NCBI GenBank assembly: GCA_016871275.1
Contig: VFZG01000004.1
Coordinates: 1 to 64,000 of the forward strand
Direction: 5' to 3'
Length of the DNA stretch: 64,000 nucleotides
Source: Acidimicrobiia bacterium
Lineage (GTDB): Bacteria; Acidobacteriota; Vicinamibacteria; Vicinamibacterales; UBA2999
Part shown: piece after piece, positions 26,560 through 36,435 of the stretch
Layout: the number at the start of each line of letters is the position of its first letter
Position numbering within the stretch: position 1 is the first letter of the stretch
Program-made: the position numbers and the translations under genes
The notes under the pieces: generated by a model
Seen by the model: the letters and a program-made list of their open reading frames with translations, nothing else
Databases searched by the model: none
Told to the model about the DNA's origin: nothing

Positions 26560-29199
26560 GTTTGCGGTGATCCGATACGCGCCGGCCACTCCGTATGGGA
26601 GCTGGCGATGCAGCGCGTACGCGAAATAGGTCCACGTTCCCTTGCCGACTCGAGCCGTCAGCCAGCCGCCGCTTTGTGGCGGCTGGCCCTTGTCGTGGGT
26701 CGAGATCATCGGCGTATACGAGGCATCCCACTTCGCGAAGAACTTCGAGCCTCGCTGTTCGACCCAGTCGTCGAAATCGTTCGCGGTGATGCGGTTCGGC
26801 CACGTGAACGCCTGGTGCTGCGGCGCGAGGATCGTCACCGGTGAGTCCTCCTCCGATACTTCCTCCGCGCTGCGCAGCAGCTCGCCGCGGAATGGCGCAA
26901 ACGTGTTCGGCACCAGCTCCTGCGTGTTGTAGAGCACCACCATGTTGCCGCCGCTGCGGACGTAGTCGAGCAGCCGCGAATTGTAGGTCTTGAGGTCGTC
27001 GCGCACCGCATACGCGCGCGTGCCGGTCATGATGGTGTCGTATTGCGACAGATCGGCCGCGGCGAGGTCGCGCTCGGTGAGGAGCGTGACCTGCGCGCCG
27101 AGCTGCTGCAGCCCGATCGGCACCTGATCGCCGATGCCCATGATGTAGCCGACCTTCAATCCGGCGACCGTGGTCACATTCACACCACGCACGATGGTCG
27201 TAGCGTCGCGATACAGGTAGCGCAGCTCGAGGTCGCGGTGATCGATCAGCTCGTAGCCGTCGCGATATTCGCCGCGCCCGTCGGTCGCCACCGCATCGAT
27301 CTGGTAGGCCTGCGCGCCCATCGCGCCGGGCCGGACCGCAAACCTGAACGACGCCCGCTCACCGGCTCGCTCGAACCTGAACGCCTGCGATCCCGGCTTG
27401 GCTGTCCAGCCTTCAGGCAGCCGCAGTGTCAATTGACCGAAGGACGGTGTGTCGGCGTTGTGCAGTAAGGCGACCTCGACATCCAAGGTTCGGAGAGCGA
27501 CGGCTTTCTCGTCCGCCGAAGCGCCGGCAGGCGCGAAAGCGGAAGCCGTCGCTGTTTCCAGAGGAACAACCGCGTGACTCGGCGTCAGGCTCACGGCAAT
27601 CCTCGGCACCGATCGAATGTCACGCAGTACATCGCCGTACGGCAGTTTGGCTTCCCTGCGCTTCACCGTCTCTCGAATCTCAATCGGAACATCGCCGATC
27701 ATGTATCTCGCCGCGGCCACGAGCGGCGGCGGGCTCACCGGTGTGCTGAAGTGGCTGGGATCGCGCAGCGTATAGCGCGACTCCTGCAACCCGCTGCGGA
27801 AAAAGTACGGCCGCGTGCCGTGCGCGACGTCGTTGGCGAGCGTGACCGTCGTGGTCAGCGTGGCCTGCTGGTGCCGCTGGAGATCCGGCTCCCCGGTCAG
27901 TGTCGCCGCCTTGACGTTCCACCCGCGATCACCCTCGATGGTAATCGCGACACTGGATACGGCAATGCCGCCGCGATTCGCCAGTCGCGCGCGCACCTCG
28001 AACGTCTGCCCGGGCACGGGCGCCGCCATCAGCGCCGGCGGCGCGAATGCTGCGCCAGGACCAGTCGGCTCAGGCGCGCCCGCAGGCTGCGCCAGTGCCG
28101 TCAGCTCGACGCCGTTGGCGGCGTTGATCGCATCCTGGAATTGCTGCTCCTTGATGCGCATCAGGTGGCGCACTTGCGGATCGACCGCCGAGGCCAAGAC
28201 CTGCCGCGTGAGCTTCAGTCCCTGCACCAGCGCCGGCACGCTGGCTGACGGCTCGGTGACGCGGAACGCGGCGAATGCCCGTGCCACCTCGTCATCGATC
28301 GGCTTTCCACCCGCACCGATCGCCGCTTCGATGTTCTTCGGCAGCGCATCGAGCAGCGAGTGCTCCTTGGTGCCTTGCCCCGTCGCCCCCACACCAGCGG
28401 CGAGTTTGTAGTAACCGTAATTGGGTCCCGTGCCCGGCGTGAACCGTCCGCTGTTCTGCGAGCGCTGGAAGCTCAAGCCACGGCGGGCAAAGTTGTCGTA
28501 CGAGTCGCCGAGGATGGGATCGTACTCGCCGCTATCGACGCGGACCGTCCAGTCCTCGTTCGGCCGCACGCCGCCGATGTAGACCTTCGCCGGGGACCAG
28601 GGTTGCAGGCCGTCCTCGAGCTGATCGGGATACCGGCTCCGATCGCCGGCGGCGAGGAACGCCTCCTGCGCCACCACACCGGCCGCCTGGTGATTGCCGT
28701 GCCCGTCGCGATCGGTTCCCTGGAACCGCGACAGGATGATGGTCGGCCGCTCCATGCGGACGATGCGGACGACGTCGCCGAGGACGGTGTCGCGTCCCCA
28801 CTTGGCCATCGCTTCCTCGAGAAGCTTCGAGAAGCCGTAATCGACAACCGTGGTGAAGTACTGTTGATCCACGCCGTAGTAGCGATTTGACACCATCAGC
28901 TCTTCGGTGCGAATCAATCCGAGCGCATCGAATAACTGCGGACCGATGGCGTTGTCGCCCGACTCGCCGCGATTGAGCGTGAGCAGCGTCACCCGCGCCC
29001 CGTCGCCCCGGCTCAATTTCGCCAGCACGCCGCCGTGCTCGTCATCCGGATGCGCGGTGATGTGCATCACGCTCACGGTGGTCCGCAGCTTGAGCATCTT
29101 CTGCCACACATCGGCAGCACCTTCATACCGCGGAACCGACTGCGACCGCGCGATCGCGACCGAGGTCAGCAGGATTGCAAGCAATGAGAATCTGCGCAT
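26512..29199 (-). CDS. Exported PIG-L deacetylase with C-terminal amidotransferase-like domain
   Basis: 895 residues from the ATG at 29199, which gives a signal peptide (RRFSLLAILLTSVAIARS). The N-terminal PIG-L/LmbE domain has the zinc motif HPDDE at residues 50-54, followed by GARVTLLTLNRGESGDNAIG. A middle beta-rich region (about 400-490, with FEVRARLANRGGIAVSSV) resembles a NEW3-type domain. From about residue 680 a class I amidotransferase/ThuA-like fold follows (KVGYIMGIGDQVPIGLQQLG, then DYVRSGGNMVVLYNT). It probably deacetylates an N-acetyl sugar outside the cytoplasm. It starts one base after the TonB receptor stop, so the two form a unit. Confidence 0.85.
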   Translation of the reverse strand: MRRFSLLAILLTSVAIARSQSVPRYEGAADVWQKMLKLRTTVSVMHITAHPDDEHGGVLAKLSRGDGARVTLLTLNRGESGDNAIGPQLFDALGLIRTEELMVSNRYYGVDQQYFTTVVDYGFSKLLEEAMAKWGRDTVLGDVVRIVRMERPTIILSRFQGTDRDGHGNHQAAGVVAQEAFLAAGDRSRYPDQLEDGLQPWSPAKVYIGGVRPNEDWTVRVDSGEYDPILGDSYDNFARRGLSFQRSQNSGRFTPGTGPNYGYYKLAAGVGATGQGTKEHSLLDALPKNIEAAIGAGGKPIDDEVARAFAAFRVTEPSASVPALVQGLKLTRQVLASAVDPQVRHLMRIKEQQFQDAINAANGVELTALAQPAGAPEPTGPGAAFAPPALMAAPVPGQTFEVRARLANRGGIAVSSVAITIEGDRGWNVKAATLTGEPDLQRHQQATLTTTVTLANDVAHGTRPYFFRSGLQESRYTLRDPSHFSTPVSPPPLVAAARYMIGDVPIEIRETVKRREAKLPYGDVLRDIRSVPRIAVSLTPSHAVVPLETATASAFAPAGASADEKAVALRTLDVEVALLHNADTPSFGQLTLRLPEGWTAKPGSQAFRFERAGERASFRFAVRPGAMGAQAYQIDAVATDGRGEYRDGYELIDHRDLELRYLYRDATTIVRGVNVTTVAGLKVGYIMGIGDQVPIGLQQLGAQVTLLTERDLAAADLSQYDTIMTGTRAYAVRDDLKTYNSRLLDYVRSGGNMVVLYNTQELVPNTFAPFRGELLRSAEEVSEEDSPVTILAPQHQAFTWPNRITANDFDDWVEQRGSKFFAKWDASYTPMISTHDKGQPPQSGGWLTARVGKGTWTYFAYALHRQLPYGVAGAYRITANLLALNKQPVGGNPRQ

Positions 29200-29200
29200 C

Positions 29201-32200
29201 TCAGAAATAGAATTTGAACGCCAACTGGATCTCGCGCTGATCGCCAATCGAGCTGGTGATGCGTCCGAACGTCCCCAGGTTTGAAATATTCGCCGCCGGG
29301 AATCCGTAGTTCACCCAGTTGAACAGGTTGAAGGTCTCAACGCGAAGCTCTGCCCGTCGCTCCGAGCCGAGGCGGATCGATCGGAACACCGACAGATTCA
29401 TCGACTTCGATCCCGGCCCGCGCACGGTATTGTTGGCGCAATTGCCGTAGGTCCTCGTCGTCGTCGGCGCGAACGCGGCCGGATCCATCCACGAGTCGAT
29501 CGTCTGGTTCCACCCGTTCGGCACTGCGTCCCCGAGGCAGTTGGCGCGTGAGATGCGGCCTGGTCCGGTGCCGGCCTGGTCGGTGGCCGTCACCGTGAAC
29601 GGCCGGCCGGCGCTCAGCGTCAGGATGCCGTTCACCGACCAGTTGCGCGCGAATGCGCCCAGCGCGCCCTGTGGATCGAGCGCCCGCCCCGCGCCGAACG
29701 GCAGCTCGTAGATGAAGCTGGTGACCAGCCGATGCGGGATATCGAAGGAGAGCAGGCCGTAATCCTTCTGCATCTCGTAGGCCGAGCGCGGGAAGTTGCC
29801 GACCGCGCCGCCGCCGGCGCTCAGGTGATCGAGGAAGTCGCCCAGCGCCTTGCTCCAGGTGTAGGCCATCGTGTACGACAGCCCCCGGCTCATGCGGCGC
29901 TGCACGCGCATCTGCAGCGCGTCGTAGTCGGCGCGGCCGTTGGTGACGATCTGTTCGAGGAACGCGTTGCCGTAACCGTACTGCGCGTACGGGAACACCA
30001 CCGTGTTGCCCTGGATGACGCCTTCATTGAGGTTGCGCAGCCGCCGGCCGTTGCGCGTGCGGTTGCCGACATATTCAATCGCGCCCACCATGTTCTCCGC
30101 GAACTGAAATTCGGGCCCGAAGCTGAACTGATGGACGACGGGCGTATCCTGTTCCGGGTCCTGGATGCGCCACTGCACGATCGCCGGGTTGACCGTCGAC
30201 GGATTCAGCGGCGTAAACCCCCGCGCAAAGGTGAATGCCGGCGCTTCTGCGCCGCTGTTGGCCGTGATCGACGCATCTACCAGCTGTGGGAGGTTCAGAC
30301 CAAGCTGACTCTCGCTGCCGTAGCGATCGAACTGCTGATAGAAGATGCCGTAGCCGCCGCGGAACACGAGGCGATCCGTCACGCTCCAGCTGACGCCGAG
30401 TCGCGGGGCAATGTCGTCGCGATCGGGATGGATCAGGGCGCGATCGAAAATGCTGCCGTCCTTGGCCGTGAACGTCCGGCCCGTTGCGGGATCGAGGTTC
30501 GTCAGCAGGTTGTTGCGGTCGAGCAGCGGCGTGAATGCCTCGTAACGGATGCCGAGCGACACCGTGAGGTGCGATCGCGCGCGCCAGCTGTCTTGCGCGT
30601 AGAGCTGCCAGCCGTTCGCATAGAGGTTGGGCTCGTGGAACAGCGTCAGCCGCTGCGCGCTGGCCAGGCCGAGCAGGAAGTCGCCGAAACCGAAGCCGGT
30701 GTAGCGGCCGTCGGGAAAATTCAGCTCGCCGTTCAGCGATCGAAGGTCGATGTAGCGCAGGTTGTCACGGCGGAACTCGGCGCCAAACTTCATCGCGTGG
30801 CTGCCCTTCTGCCATGTCAGATGGTTGGCGAACTGAAACACGTTCGAGTCCTGGAACTGCGGCCGGAAGAACGGTCCGCCGATGCGCGCCACGCGCGCGA
30901 TACCAGTGTGCGGCAGGCCGCCATAGAACCGCGGGTCCTGCGGCACGCCGCGGATGCCGTACTCCGCGCTCACATCGCGGCCGAACGCCAGGTGCATCAC
31001 GTCCGATCGCACCTTGTTGAACGACCCGCGCAGCTCGTTGAACATCGTCGCGCCGAATACTCGTGACCAGCCGGCCACCGCGCTCTGGCCTCGGTTGAGG
31101 ATGTCGCTGGAGAAATCGCCTGACGCCACCGGATCTTCGAGCACCGGCGGCTCCAGACGCGCGGTGTTCTGGAAGCTATAGCGCGCGAACACCGAGTCGC
31201 TGCCCGAGCCGATGCGGTGATCGACACGAATGTCGAACTGATTGACATCGTTGTTCAGGATGCCGTTCGAAATGAAGTTGTTACTGAAAAAGCCGGTACC
31301 GGGAACGTTCGGTGCCGGGAAGAGACTCAACATCCGCACGGCCGTGGGATCGAAACATGACCGGTCGATCGTCTTGGCCATGGCGTTGACGCACCCCGCC
31401 GCCACGAACGAATTGCTCGCCACCATGTTGCCGGTCAGTTCGGAGAGGTCTCCGGCCTTCATTCGCGCCGTCGGCACCGTCGCCGTTTGCGACAGCGATC
31501 GCTCGGTGCGCGATGACTGATAATCCCCAAAAAAGAACGTTCGGCCGCGGACGATGGGGCCGCCGAAAGTGCCGCCGGCGATCAACTGATTGAAGGGCCC
31601 TTTCGGACGGCCGGCGCGGTTGTTGTCCCAGGTGTTCGCATTCAGCGATTCATCGCGGATGAACGCGAACGCCGACCCGCGGAAGTCGTTGGTGCCCTGT
31701 TTGATCGACGCGTTGATCACCGCGCCGGCCGCCTTGCCGAACTCCGCGGAATAGGTGCGCGTCTGCACCTTGAATTCCTGCAGCGCATCCACCGGCGGCG
31801 CCACCACCTGCGGGCTTCGTTCCTGCAGGTTGGTCGAGAACGAGTTGTTGTCGGCGCCGTCGAGCGTGTAGTTGTTCCACGTCGCGTAGTTGCCGTTGGC
31901 GTTGAAGAACGTGTCTTCGCCGCGGCTGGTGATGCCCGCCGGCGCCGACACCACGCCCGGCGTCAGAAACGCCAGCTCCGAATAGCGGCGACCGAGCAGT
32001 GGCAGATCCTGCACCTGCCGCTGCTCGACGATGTTGCCGATGTCGGCGGTCTGGGTTTGCAGCAACTCACTGCGTCCGGTGACCGTCACCTGTTCGGTGA
32101 TCGCGCCCACGCTCAGCTGCAAGTCCACCTGCCCTCGCGTCTGCACGTTCACGCGCACACCCTGCCGGATCGCGCGGCGGAAGCCCGGCAACTCGGCCGC

Positions 32201-32437
32201 GACGTCGTAGGTGCCGACCCGCAGCCCGGGAAAGATGTATTCGCCGCTCGCATTCGTCACCGAGCTCGACGCCACGCCGGTGGCCTGCTGCGTCACCGTC
32301 ACCGTGACGCCCGGCAGAACCCCGCCGCCCTCGTCAATGACCCGTCCGACGATGGTTCCGGTATCGATTTGCGCGAAGGCGATTGAACTGACGGTCAGGA
32401 AGGAAACGACGGACAAGACAAGCGTGCGGCACCGCAT
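29201..32437 (-). CDS. TonB-dependent receptor, Oar-like, with CarboxypepD_reg domain
   Basis: 1078 residues from the ATG at 32437, which has GGGAGGTG just upstream and opens a signal peptide (RTLVLSVVSFLTVSSIAFAQ). The frame stays open another 940 bases upstream, but that part is the opposite reading of iolD. Residues of about 27-110 form a carboxypeptidase-regulatory/Cna-like domain (GTIVGRVIDEGGGVLPGVTV). A plug domain follows (RRYSELAFLTPGV, NNYTLDGADNNSF), then a long beta barrel ending in the aromatic FKFYF. It is an outer-membrane importer. Its place after iolD suggests it serves the inositol block, possibly for an inositol-containing polymer. Confidence 0.9.
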   Translation of the reverse strand: MRCRTLVLSVVSFLTVSSIAFAQIDTGTIVGRVIDEGGGVLPGVTVTVTQQATGVASSSVTNASGEYIFPGLRVGTYDVAAELPGFRRAIRQGVRVNVQTRGQVDLQLSVGAITEQVTVTGRSELLQTQTADIGNIVEQRQVQDLPLLGRRYSELAFLTPGVVSAPAGITSRGEDTFFNANGNYATWNNYTLDGADNNSFSTNLQERSPQVVAPPVDALQEFKVQTRTYSAEFGKAAGAVINASIKQGTNDFRGSAFAFIRDESLNANTWDNNRAGRPKGPFNQLIAGGTFGGPIVRGRTFFFGDYQSSRTERSLSQTATVPTARMKAGDLSELTGNMVASNSFVAAGCVNAMAKTIDRSCFDPTAVRMLSLFPAPNVPGTGFFSNNFISNGILNNDVNQFDIRVDHRIGSGSDSVFARYSFQNTARLEPPVLEDPVASGDFSSDILNRGQSAVAGWSRVFGATMFNELRGSFNKVRSDVMHLAFGRDVSAEYGIRGVPQDPRFYGGLPHTGIARVARIGGPFFRPQFQDSNVFQFANHLTWQKGSHAMKFGAEFRRDNLRYIDLRSLNGELNFPDGRYTGFGFGDFLLGLASAQRLTLFHEPNLYANGWQLYAQDSWRARSHLTVSLGIRYEAFTPLLDRNNLLTNLDPATGRTFTAKDGSIFDRALIHPDRDDIAPRLGVSWSVTDRLVFRGGYGIFYQQFDRYGSESQLGLNLPQLVDASITANSGAEAPAFTFARGFTPLNPSTVNPAIVQWRIQDPEQDTPVVHQFSFGPEFQFAENMVGAIEYVGNRTRNGRRLRNLNEGVIQGNTVVFPYAQYGYGNAFLEQIVTNGRADYDALQMRVQRRMSRGLSYTMAYTWSKALGDFLDHLSAGGGAVGNFPRSAYEMQKDYGLLSFDIPHRLVTSFIYELPFGAGRALDPQGALGAFARNWSVNGILTLSAGRPFTVTATDQAGTGPGRISRANCLGDAVPNGWNQTIDSWMDPAAFAPTTTRTYGNCANNTVRGPGSKSMNLSVFRSIRLGSERRAELRVETFNLFNWVNYGFPAANISNLGTFGRITSSIGDQREIQLAFKFYF

Positions 32438-32459
32438 ACGCACCTCCCGGAATCCGGGA

Positions 32460-32465
32460 AGTATA
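32460..32465 (-). promoter_or_regulatory. Possible -10 element of the TonB receptor gene
   Basis: TATACT on the minus strand lies 22 bases upstream of the receptor ATG, in the 98-base gap after iolD. No convincing -35 is visible. A small CCCGGA/TCCGGG stem lies between it and the start codon. Confidence 0.3.
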
Positions 32466-32535
32466 ACAGGAGGCAATTGTTCGGTTGCCGGTCGTTTGAA
32501 AGAGGAGGTTGCGCGACAGTACTGACCGCGCCCAA

Positions 32536-34389
32536 TCAACTGCGCCGGCGGCGTCGCGTTTCGGTTTCCCAGGAGCGGCGGGCGGCCTGCACCGCCGGCT
32601 GCTCTGAAACTTCGGCCACGGGCACGTCCCACCACGACTCGTATCCGGCGACACCGTGATTCGGATCGACGCGCGCGTAGACCACCGCTGTCCGGTCGGC
32701 ATCGCGCGCCGATTGCAGCGCCGAATCCAGCGATGCGCGATCGCGTGCCCGATACACTCTCGCGCCGAGTGATTCGGCATTGGCGGCAAGATCGATGGGC
32801 ACCGTGTAATCGAACTGCGTGCCGAAGCCGCCCGATCCGATCGACCGCGAGAGGCTCCCGATGCTGGCGTAGCCGCTGCTGTCGAGCAGGACGATGATCA
32901 GTTTGCAGCCTTCCTGAACGGAGGTGACAATCTCCTGCGCCATCATCAGGTAGGAGCCGTCGCCGACCATCACGTAGACCTCGCGCGCCGGGTCGGCCAT
33001 TTTCACGCCAAGCCCGCCGGCGATCTCGTACCCCATGCACGAGTAGCCGTACTCGAGGTGATAGGAGTTCGGCGTCGTGGCGCGCCACAGTTTGTGGAGG
33101 TCTCCAGGCAGGCTTCCGGCGGCGCAGACCACCACATCGTTCGGCCTGACGACCGCATTCACGGCGCCAATCACCTCGGCCTGGGCAAACGGTGCGGCGC
33201 TGCGTTGCGCGTACAGACGATCCACTTCGGCGTTCCAGTCGCGCCGCGCCGCCTCGACGGTGGCGCGATACTCGGCACCCGTGCGATAGCCGGCCGCGGC
33301 CGCGCCAATCTCCTCCAGGGCGACGCGCGCATCGGCAATCACCGCAATGGCGCCGCGCTTGAACGCGTCCATTTCGCACACATTGACGCCGACGATCTGC
33401 GTGCCCGGCCGCCCGAACAGCGTGTTCGACATCGTCGGGAAGTCAGCCAGCCGGGTGCCAACGGCAATCACGAGGTCCGCCTGCCGGGCGATGCGATTGG
33501 CTGCGGACGTCCCGGTCACGCCGACGCCGCCGAGCGCCAGCGGATGGTCCCACGGCATCGCGCTCTTGCCGGCCTGCGTTTCGCAGACGGTGACCCCGCA
33601 GGTTTCGGCGAACCGGCGCAGCGCATCGGACGCTTCGCTGTAGAGCACGCCCCCGCCGGCGACGATCAGCGGGCTGCTGCTGTTCCGCAGCGCGGCGGCC
33701 GCCCGTGCAATTGCGGCAGTGTCGCCACGCTGGCGGGGGATGGTCCACGCACGTGGTTCAAAGAATCCCTCGGGATAGTCGAACGCCTCGGTTTGCGCAT
33801 CCTGCGGCAGCGCGAGGGTCACGGCGCCGGTTTCCGACGGCGACGTCAGCACGCGCATGGCTTCCGGCAACGCGGCCATCAATTGCTCCGGCCGATACAG
33901 GCGATCCCAGTAGCGCGACACCGGCCGCAGGCAGTCATTGACCGACACGTCCTGCGAGCCCGGAGATTCGAGTTGCTGCAGCACCGGTGCGGGAACGCGG
34001 CTGGCAAAGATGTCGCCGGGAAGCAGCAGCACCGGGACGCGGTTGATCGTCGCGCCCGCGGCGCCCGTGACGAGGTTCGTCGCGCCGGGCCCAATCGACG
34101 TCGTGCACACGAGCGTACGCAGCCGGTTCGACATCTTCGCGAACGCCGCGGCGGTGTGCACCATCGCCTGCTCGTTGCGGCACTGGTAGTAGCGCAACGC
34201 ACCATATTGATCGAGCGCTTGGCCGATGCCAGCGACGTTGCCGTGGCCGAAGATGCCGAACACGCCGGCAAAGAACGGCTGGCGGCGGCCGTCACGTTCG
34301 CTCGACTGCACGGCCAGGTAACGCACCAGCGCCTGGGCCAGCGTCAGCCGGCTGGTGGCTCGCGCCTCGTGCCTCGTGCCGGGGATCAT
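32536..34389 (-). CDS. iolD: 3D-(3,5/4)-trihydroxycyclohexane-1,2-dione acylhydrolase
   Basis: 617 residues, close to the usual IolD length. This ThDP enzyme opens the inositol ring at the third step of myo-inositol breakdown, giving 5-deoxy-glucuronate. The very characteristic GVFGIFGHGNVAGIGQAL is at the N-terminus, the ThDP-activating glutamate is in CRNEQAMVHTAAAFAKM, and the cofactor segment VGDGSYLMMAQEI with LLDSSGYASIG is near the C-terminus. The ATG at 34389 overlaps the stop of the transaldolase-family gene by four bases. A longer frame upstream is a shadow of that gene. Confidence 0.95.
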   Translation of the reverse strand: MIPGTRHEARATSRLTLAQALVRYLAVQSSERDGRRQPFFAGVFGIFGHGNVAGIGQALDQYGALRYYQCRNEQAMVHTAAAFAKMSNRLRTLVCTTSIGPGATNLVTGAAGATINRVPVLLLPGDIFASRVPAPVLQQLESPGSQDVSVNDCLRPVSRYWDRLYRPEQLMAALPEAMRVLTSPSETGAVTLALPQDAQTEAFDYPEGFFEPRAWTIPRQRGDTAAIARAAAALRNSSSPLIVAGGGVLYSEASDALRRFAETCGVTVCETQAGKSAMPWDHPLALGGVGVTGTSAANRIARQADLVIAVGTRLADFPTMSNTLFGRPGTQIVGVNVCEMDAFKRGAIAVIADARVALEEIGAAAAGYRTGAEYRATVEAARRDWNAEVDRLYAQRSAAPFAQAEVIGAVNAVVRPNDVVVCAAGSLPGDLHKLWRATTPNSYHLEYGYSCMGYEIAGGLGVKMADPAREVYVMVGDGSYLMMAQEIVTSVQEGCKLIIVLLDSSGYASIGSLSRSIGSGGFGTQFDYTVPIDLAANAESLGARVYRARDRASLDSALQSARDADRTAVVYARVDPNHGVAGYESWWDVPVAEVSEQPAVQAARRSWETETRRRRRS

Positions 34390-35489
34390 TGGGAATCGGG
34401 GTTGGGAATCATGACCTCGCGAACCAGGGCGCGGAGATCGTCGCACGCGCCAAGGAACTGCCGCAGCGTGCGGCGAGCCGGCGGAAAGGCGTCGAACTGA
34501 TCGATCGACAGGGCGTCCGGCTCGTAGGCCCGGACGAAATCGGGAAAGCGGCGCCTCAGGTCGTCGACGATAGCCGGCTCGACGGGTGTGTCGATGCGCG
34601 CGCGCACCGGAATGTCGCTCGCCGCGAATCGCCGCTGCCACGCATACGGCGGTGAGATCACCACGTCGCCGCCGATCAGCTCGCTCCAGTGCATGTGATT
34701 TCGAAACGCCGCGGCGAGCAGCCGCACGCGGTAACCGCGCTCGCGAAACAACGCGTAGGCGCGCTTGAATACGGCGACGCCCGCCCATTCCAGATGGCCG
34801 GGGTCGGTGACGATGCCCGTCTTCTCCATCACGACCTTCAGCCAGTCGTCGAGGCGGCCGAGCATGATCGTGCACACCGGGCCCATCCGCGAAATGTCGT
34901 GCCCGCCGTCCGTGCGGGCGCGCAGTCCGCGCTCCACCGCCTCCGCCACCGCAAGACATTGCGCCAGCGTGAACGACACCGTGGCGTTGATGCTGATGCC
35001 GCGCGCCGTCGCGGCTTCGATCGCCGCCAGGCCCGCGCGCGTGGCGGGAATCTTGACGAGCATGTTCGGCGCGAGCGCGGCAAAACGCCTGGCCTGCTCG
35101 ACGATGGCGCCGGCATCGCGGTAGAGACGCGGATCGGTTTGAATCGACAGCCGGCCGTTGCGCCCGCGATGCGACTCGAACGTGGTGTGCAACACGCCTG
35201 CGGCATCGATCGACAGTGCCTCGACCGCCGCCCACGCGATCGCATCTTCCGTGGCTTGCGATTGTTCGCCGACCAGCGCGGCGATGCGCGGACGCCACTC
35301 GGCGATTCGCGATTTGATTACGGTGTGCGCGATCACCGGATTGCATGTCGCGCCGACACCGCCCTGCTCAATGCTCCAGCCGAGCTCGTCGGGATCGGCC
35401 GAGTCGTTCCACAGACACGTCGGCGTTGTCTGTGTCATCTCGTGCAGCGGGCTCTTCCACTTCGACGCTGTGGGCACGGCCCGAATCAT
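34386..35489 (-). CDS. Transaldolase-family protein in the inositol cluster
   Basis: 367 residues from the ATG at 35489, which overlaps the iolE-like stop by four bases; another Met lies 17 codons in. The transaldolase landmarks are an N-terminal aspartate strand (LWNDSADPDELGW), GVGATCNPVIAHTVI (equivalent to the TNPSL loop), the Schiff-base lysine Lys146 in NMLVKIPATRAG, and SINATVSFTLAQCL. Classic transaldolase belongs to the pentose phosphate pathway. Here it is wedged between iolE and iolD genes, where an aldolase for 2-deoxy-5-keto-gluconate 6-phosphate (IolJ) is otherwise missing, so it may do that step. That role is inference. Confidence 0.8.
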   Translation of the reverse strand: MIRAVPTASKWKSPLHEMTQTTPTCLWNDSADPDELGWSIEQGGVGATCNPVIAHTVIKSRIAEWRPRIAALVGEQSQATEDAIAWAAVEALSIDAAGVLHTTFESHRGRNGRLSIQTDPRLYRDAGAIVEQARRFAALAPNMLVKIPATRAGLAAIEAATARGISINATVSFTLAQCLAVAEAVERGLRARTDGGHDISRMGPVCTIMLGRLDDWLKVVMEKTGIVTDPGHLEWAGVAVFKRAYALFRERGYRVRLLAAAFRNHMHWSELIGGDVVISPPYAWQRRFAASDIPVRARIDTPVEPAIVDDLRRRFPDFVRAYEPDALSIDQFDAFPPARRTLRQFLGACDDLRALVREVMIPNPDSQ

Positions 35490-36412
35490 AGACCCAAGCC
35501 GCGCAGAAAATCGCGGCTGCGTTGTGCGCTGGCCTTCGGCGAACCGTCGCCCGGGAACACGTCCTGTTCGACGACGATCCAGCCGGCGTAGCGTGCGTCC
35601 GTCAGCGCGTCGGCAAGGGCCGCGAAGTCCACAACGCCCTTGCCGAGCTCGCAAAACAGCCGCGACCGGACCGCTGCCAGGTAGCCGAGGCCGGTGTGCC
35701 TCGCCGCGGTGGCGACATCGAAATCGCAGTCCTTGAAGTGGACATGCCACACCCGTTGCCGATGCGCGTGCCACACAGTCAAGGGATCGCCGCCGCCATA
35801 CACAACGTGGCCGCTGTCGAGCACCAGGCCGACGCGCTTGTGATTGGTCAACTCCATGAGCCGGTCGATCTCGTCGGGCGTCTCCACGTAGCCGCCGCAG
35901 TGCGGATGGAACACGGTCCGCAGCCCGGTTTGCTGCGTCACCGCGTCGGCGACCGTATCCACACCTGCCGCCAGCGTCATCCATCCCTCGTCTGACAACC
36001 CGTGTTCCGGCCGGATCCGCCCGGCATGTTGCTCACGAACCGCGACTGACCCGTTGTCGTCGGCGAGCACGATGAACGCTGCGGGGAATCCCGCGTCACG
36101 CATCAAGGCCGCGGTGCGAACTGCCGTCGCGGCGCCGGCGTCGTGGGCGGCGCGATCGGCGAACGCCACCGGAACAAACGCGCCGACCAGCTCCAATCCG
36201 CGCCCCGTGATCTCGGCGTTGAGCCGCGCCGGCGCGGTCGGCATGAACCCCCAGTCGCCGAGCTCGGTGCCCGCGTAGCCGGTGTCGCGGATCTCGTCGA
36301 GCACTGTCTGGTATCCAGACGGCGGCGCCATGCCGTCGAATTCGAGCACACCCCACGAGCAGGGAGCGTTGGCGATGCGAATCGTACGAGGTCTCGAGGG
36401 CTCCACGTTCAT
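35486..36412 (-). CDS. iolE: Inosose dehydratase-like TIM-barrel protein
   Basis: 308 residues of the xylose isomerase-like TIM-barrel family (AP endonuclease 2). The start ATG at 36412 precedes RTIRIANAPCSWGVLEF, the opening seen in IolE/2-keto-myo-inositol dehydratases. The metal-binding interior includes FHPHCGGYVETPDEID, GLVLDSGHVVYGGGDP and HVHFKDCD. It should dehydrate scyllo-inosose to the trione substrate of IolD. Sugar-phosphate epimerases share this fold, so the name leans on its position upstream of iolD and next to iolB. Its start lies 23 bases from the start of divergent iolB. Confidence 0.85.
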   Translation of the reverse strand: MNVEPSRPRTIRIANAPCSWGVLEFDGMAPPSGYQTVLDEIRDTGYAGTELGDWGFMPTAPARLNAEITGRGLELVGAFVPVAFADRAAHDAGAATAVRTAALMRDAGFPAAFIVLADDNGSVAVREQHAGRIRPEHGLSDEGWMTLAAGVDTVADAVTQQTGLRTVFHPHCGGYVETPDEIDRLMELTNHKRVGLVLDSGHVVYGGGDPLTVWHAHRQRVWHVHFKDCDFDVATAARHTGLGYLAAVRSRLFCELGKGVVDFAALADALTDARYAGWIVVEQDVFPGDGSPKASAQRSRDFLRGLGL

Positions 36413-36435
36413 GCTTTCAAGGCTGAGCCTCGCCA

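Noticed and set aside
32438-33379. Long upstream extension of the TonB receptor frame
   Set aside because: It is the other-frame reading of iolD; the signal peptide and ribosome binding site at 32437 define the real start.
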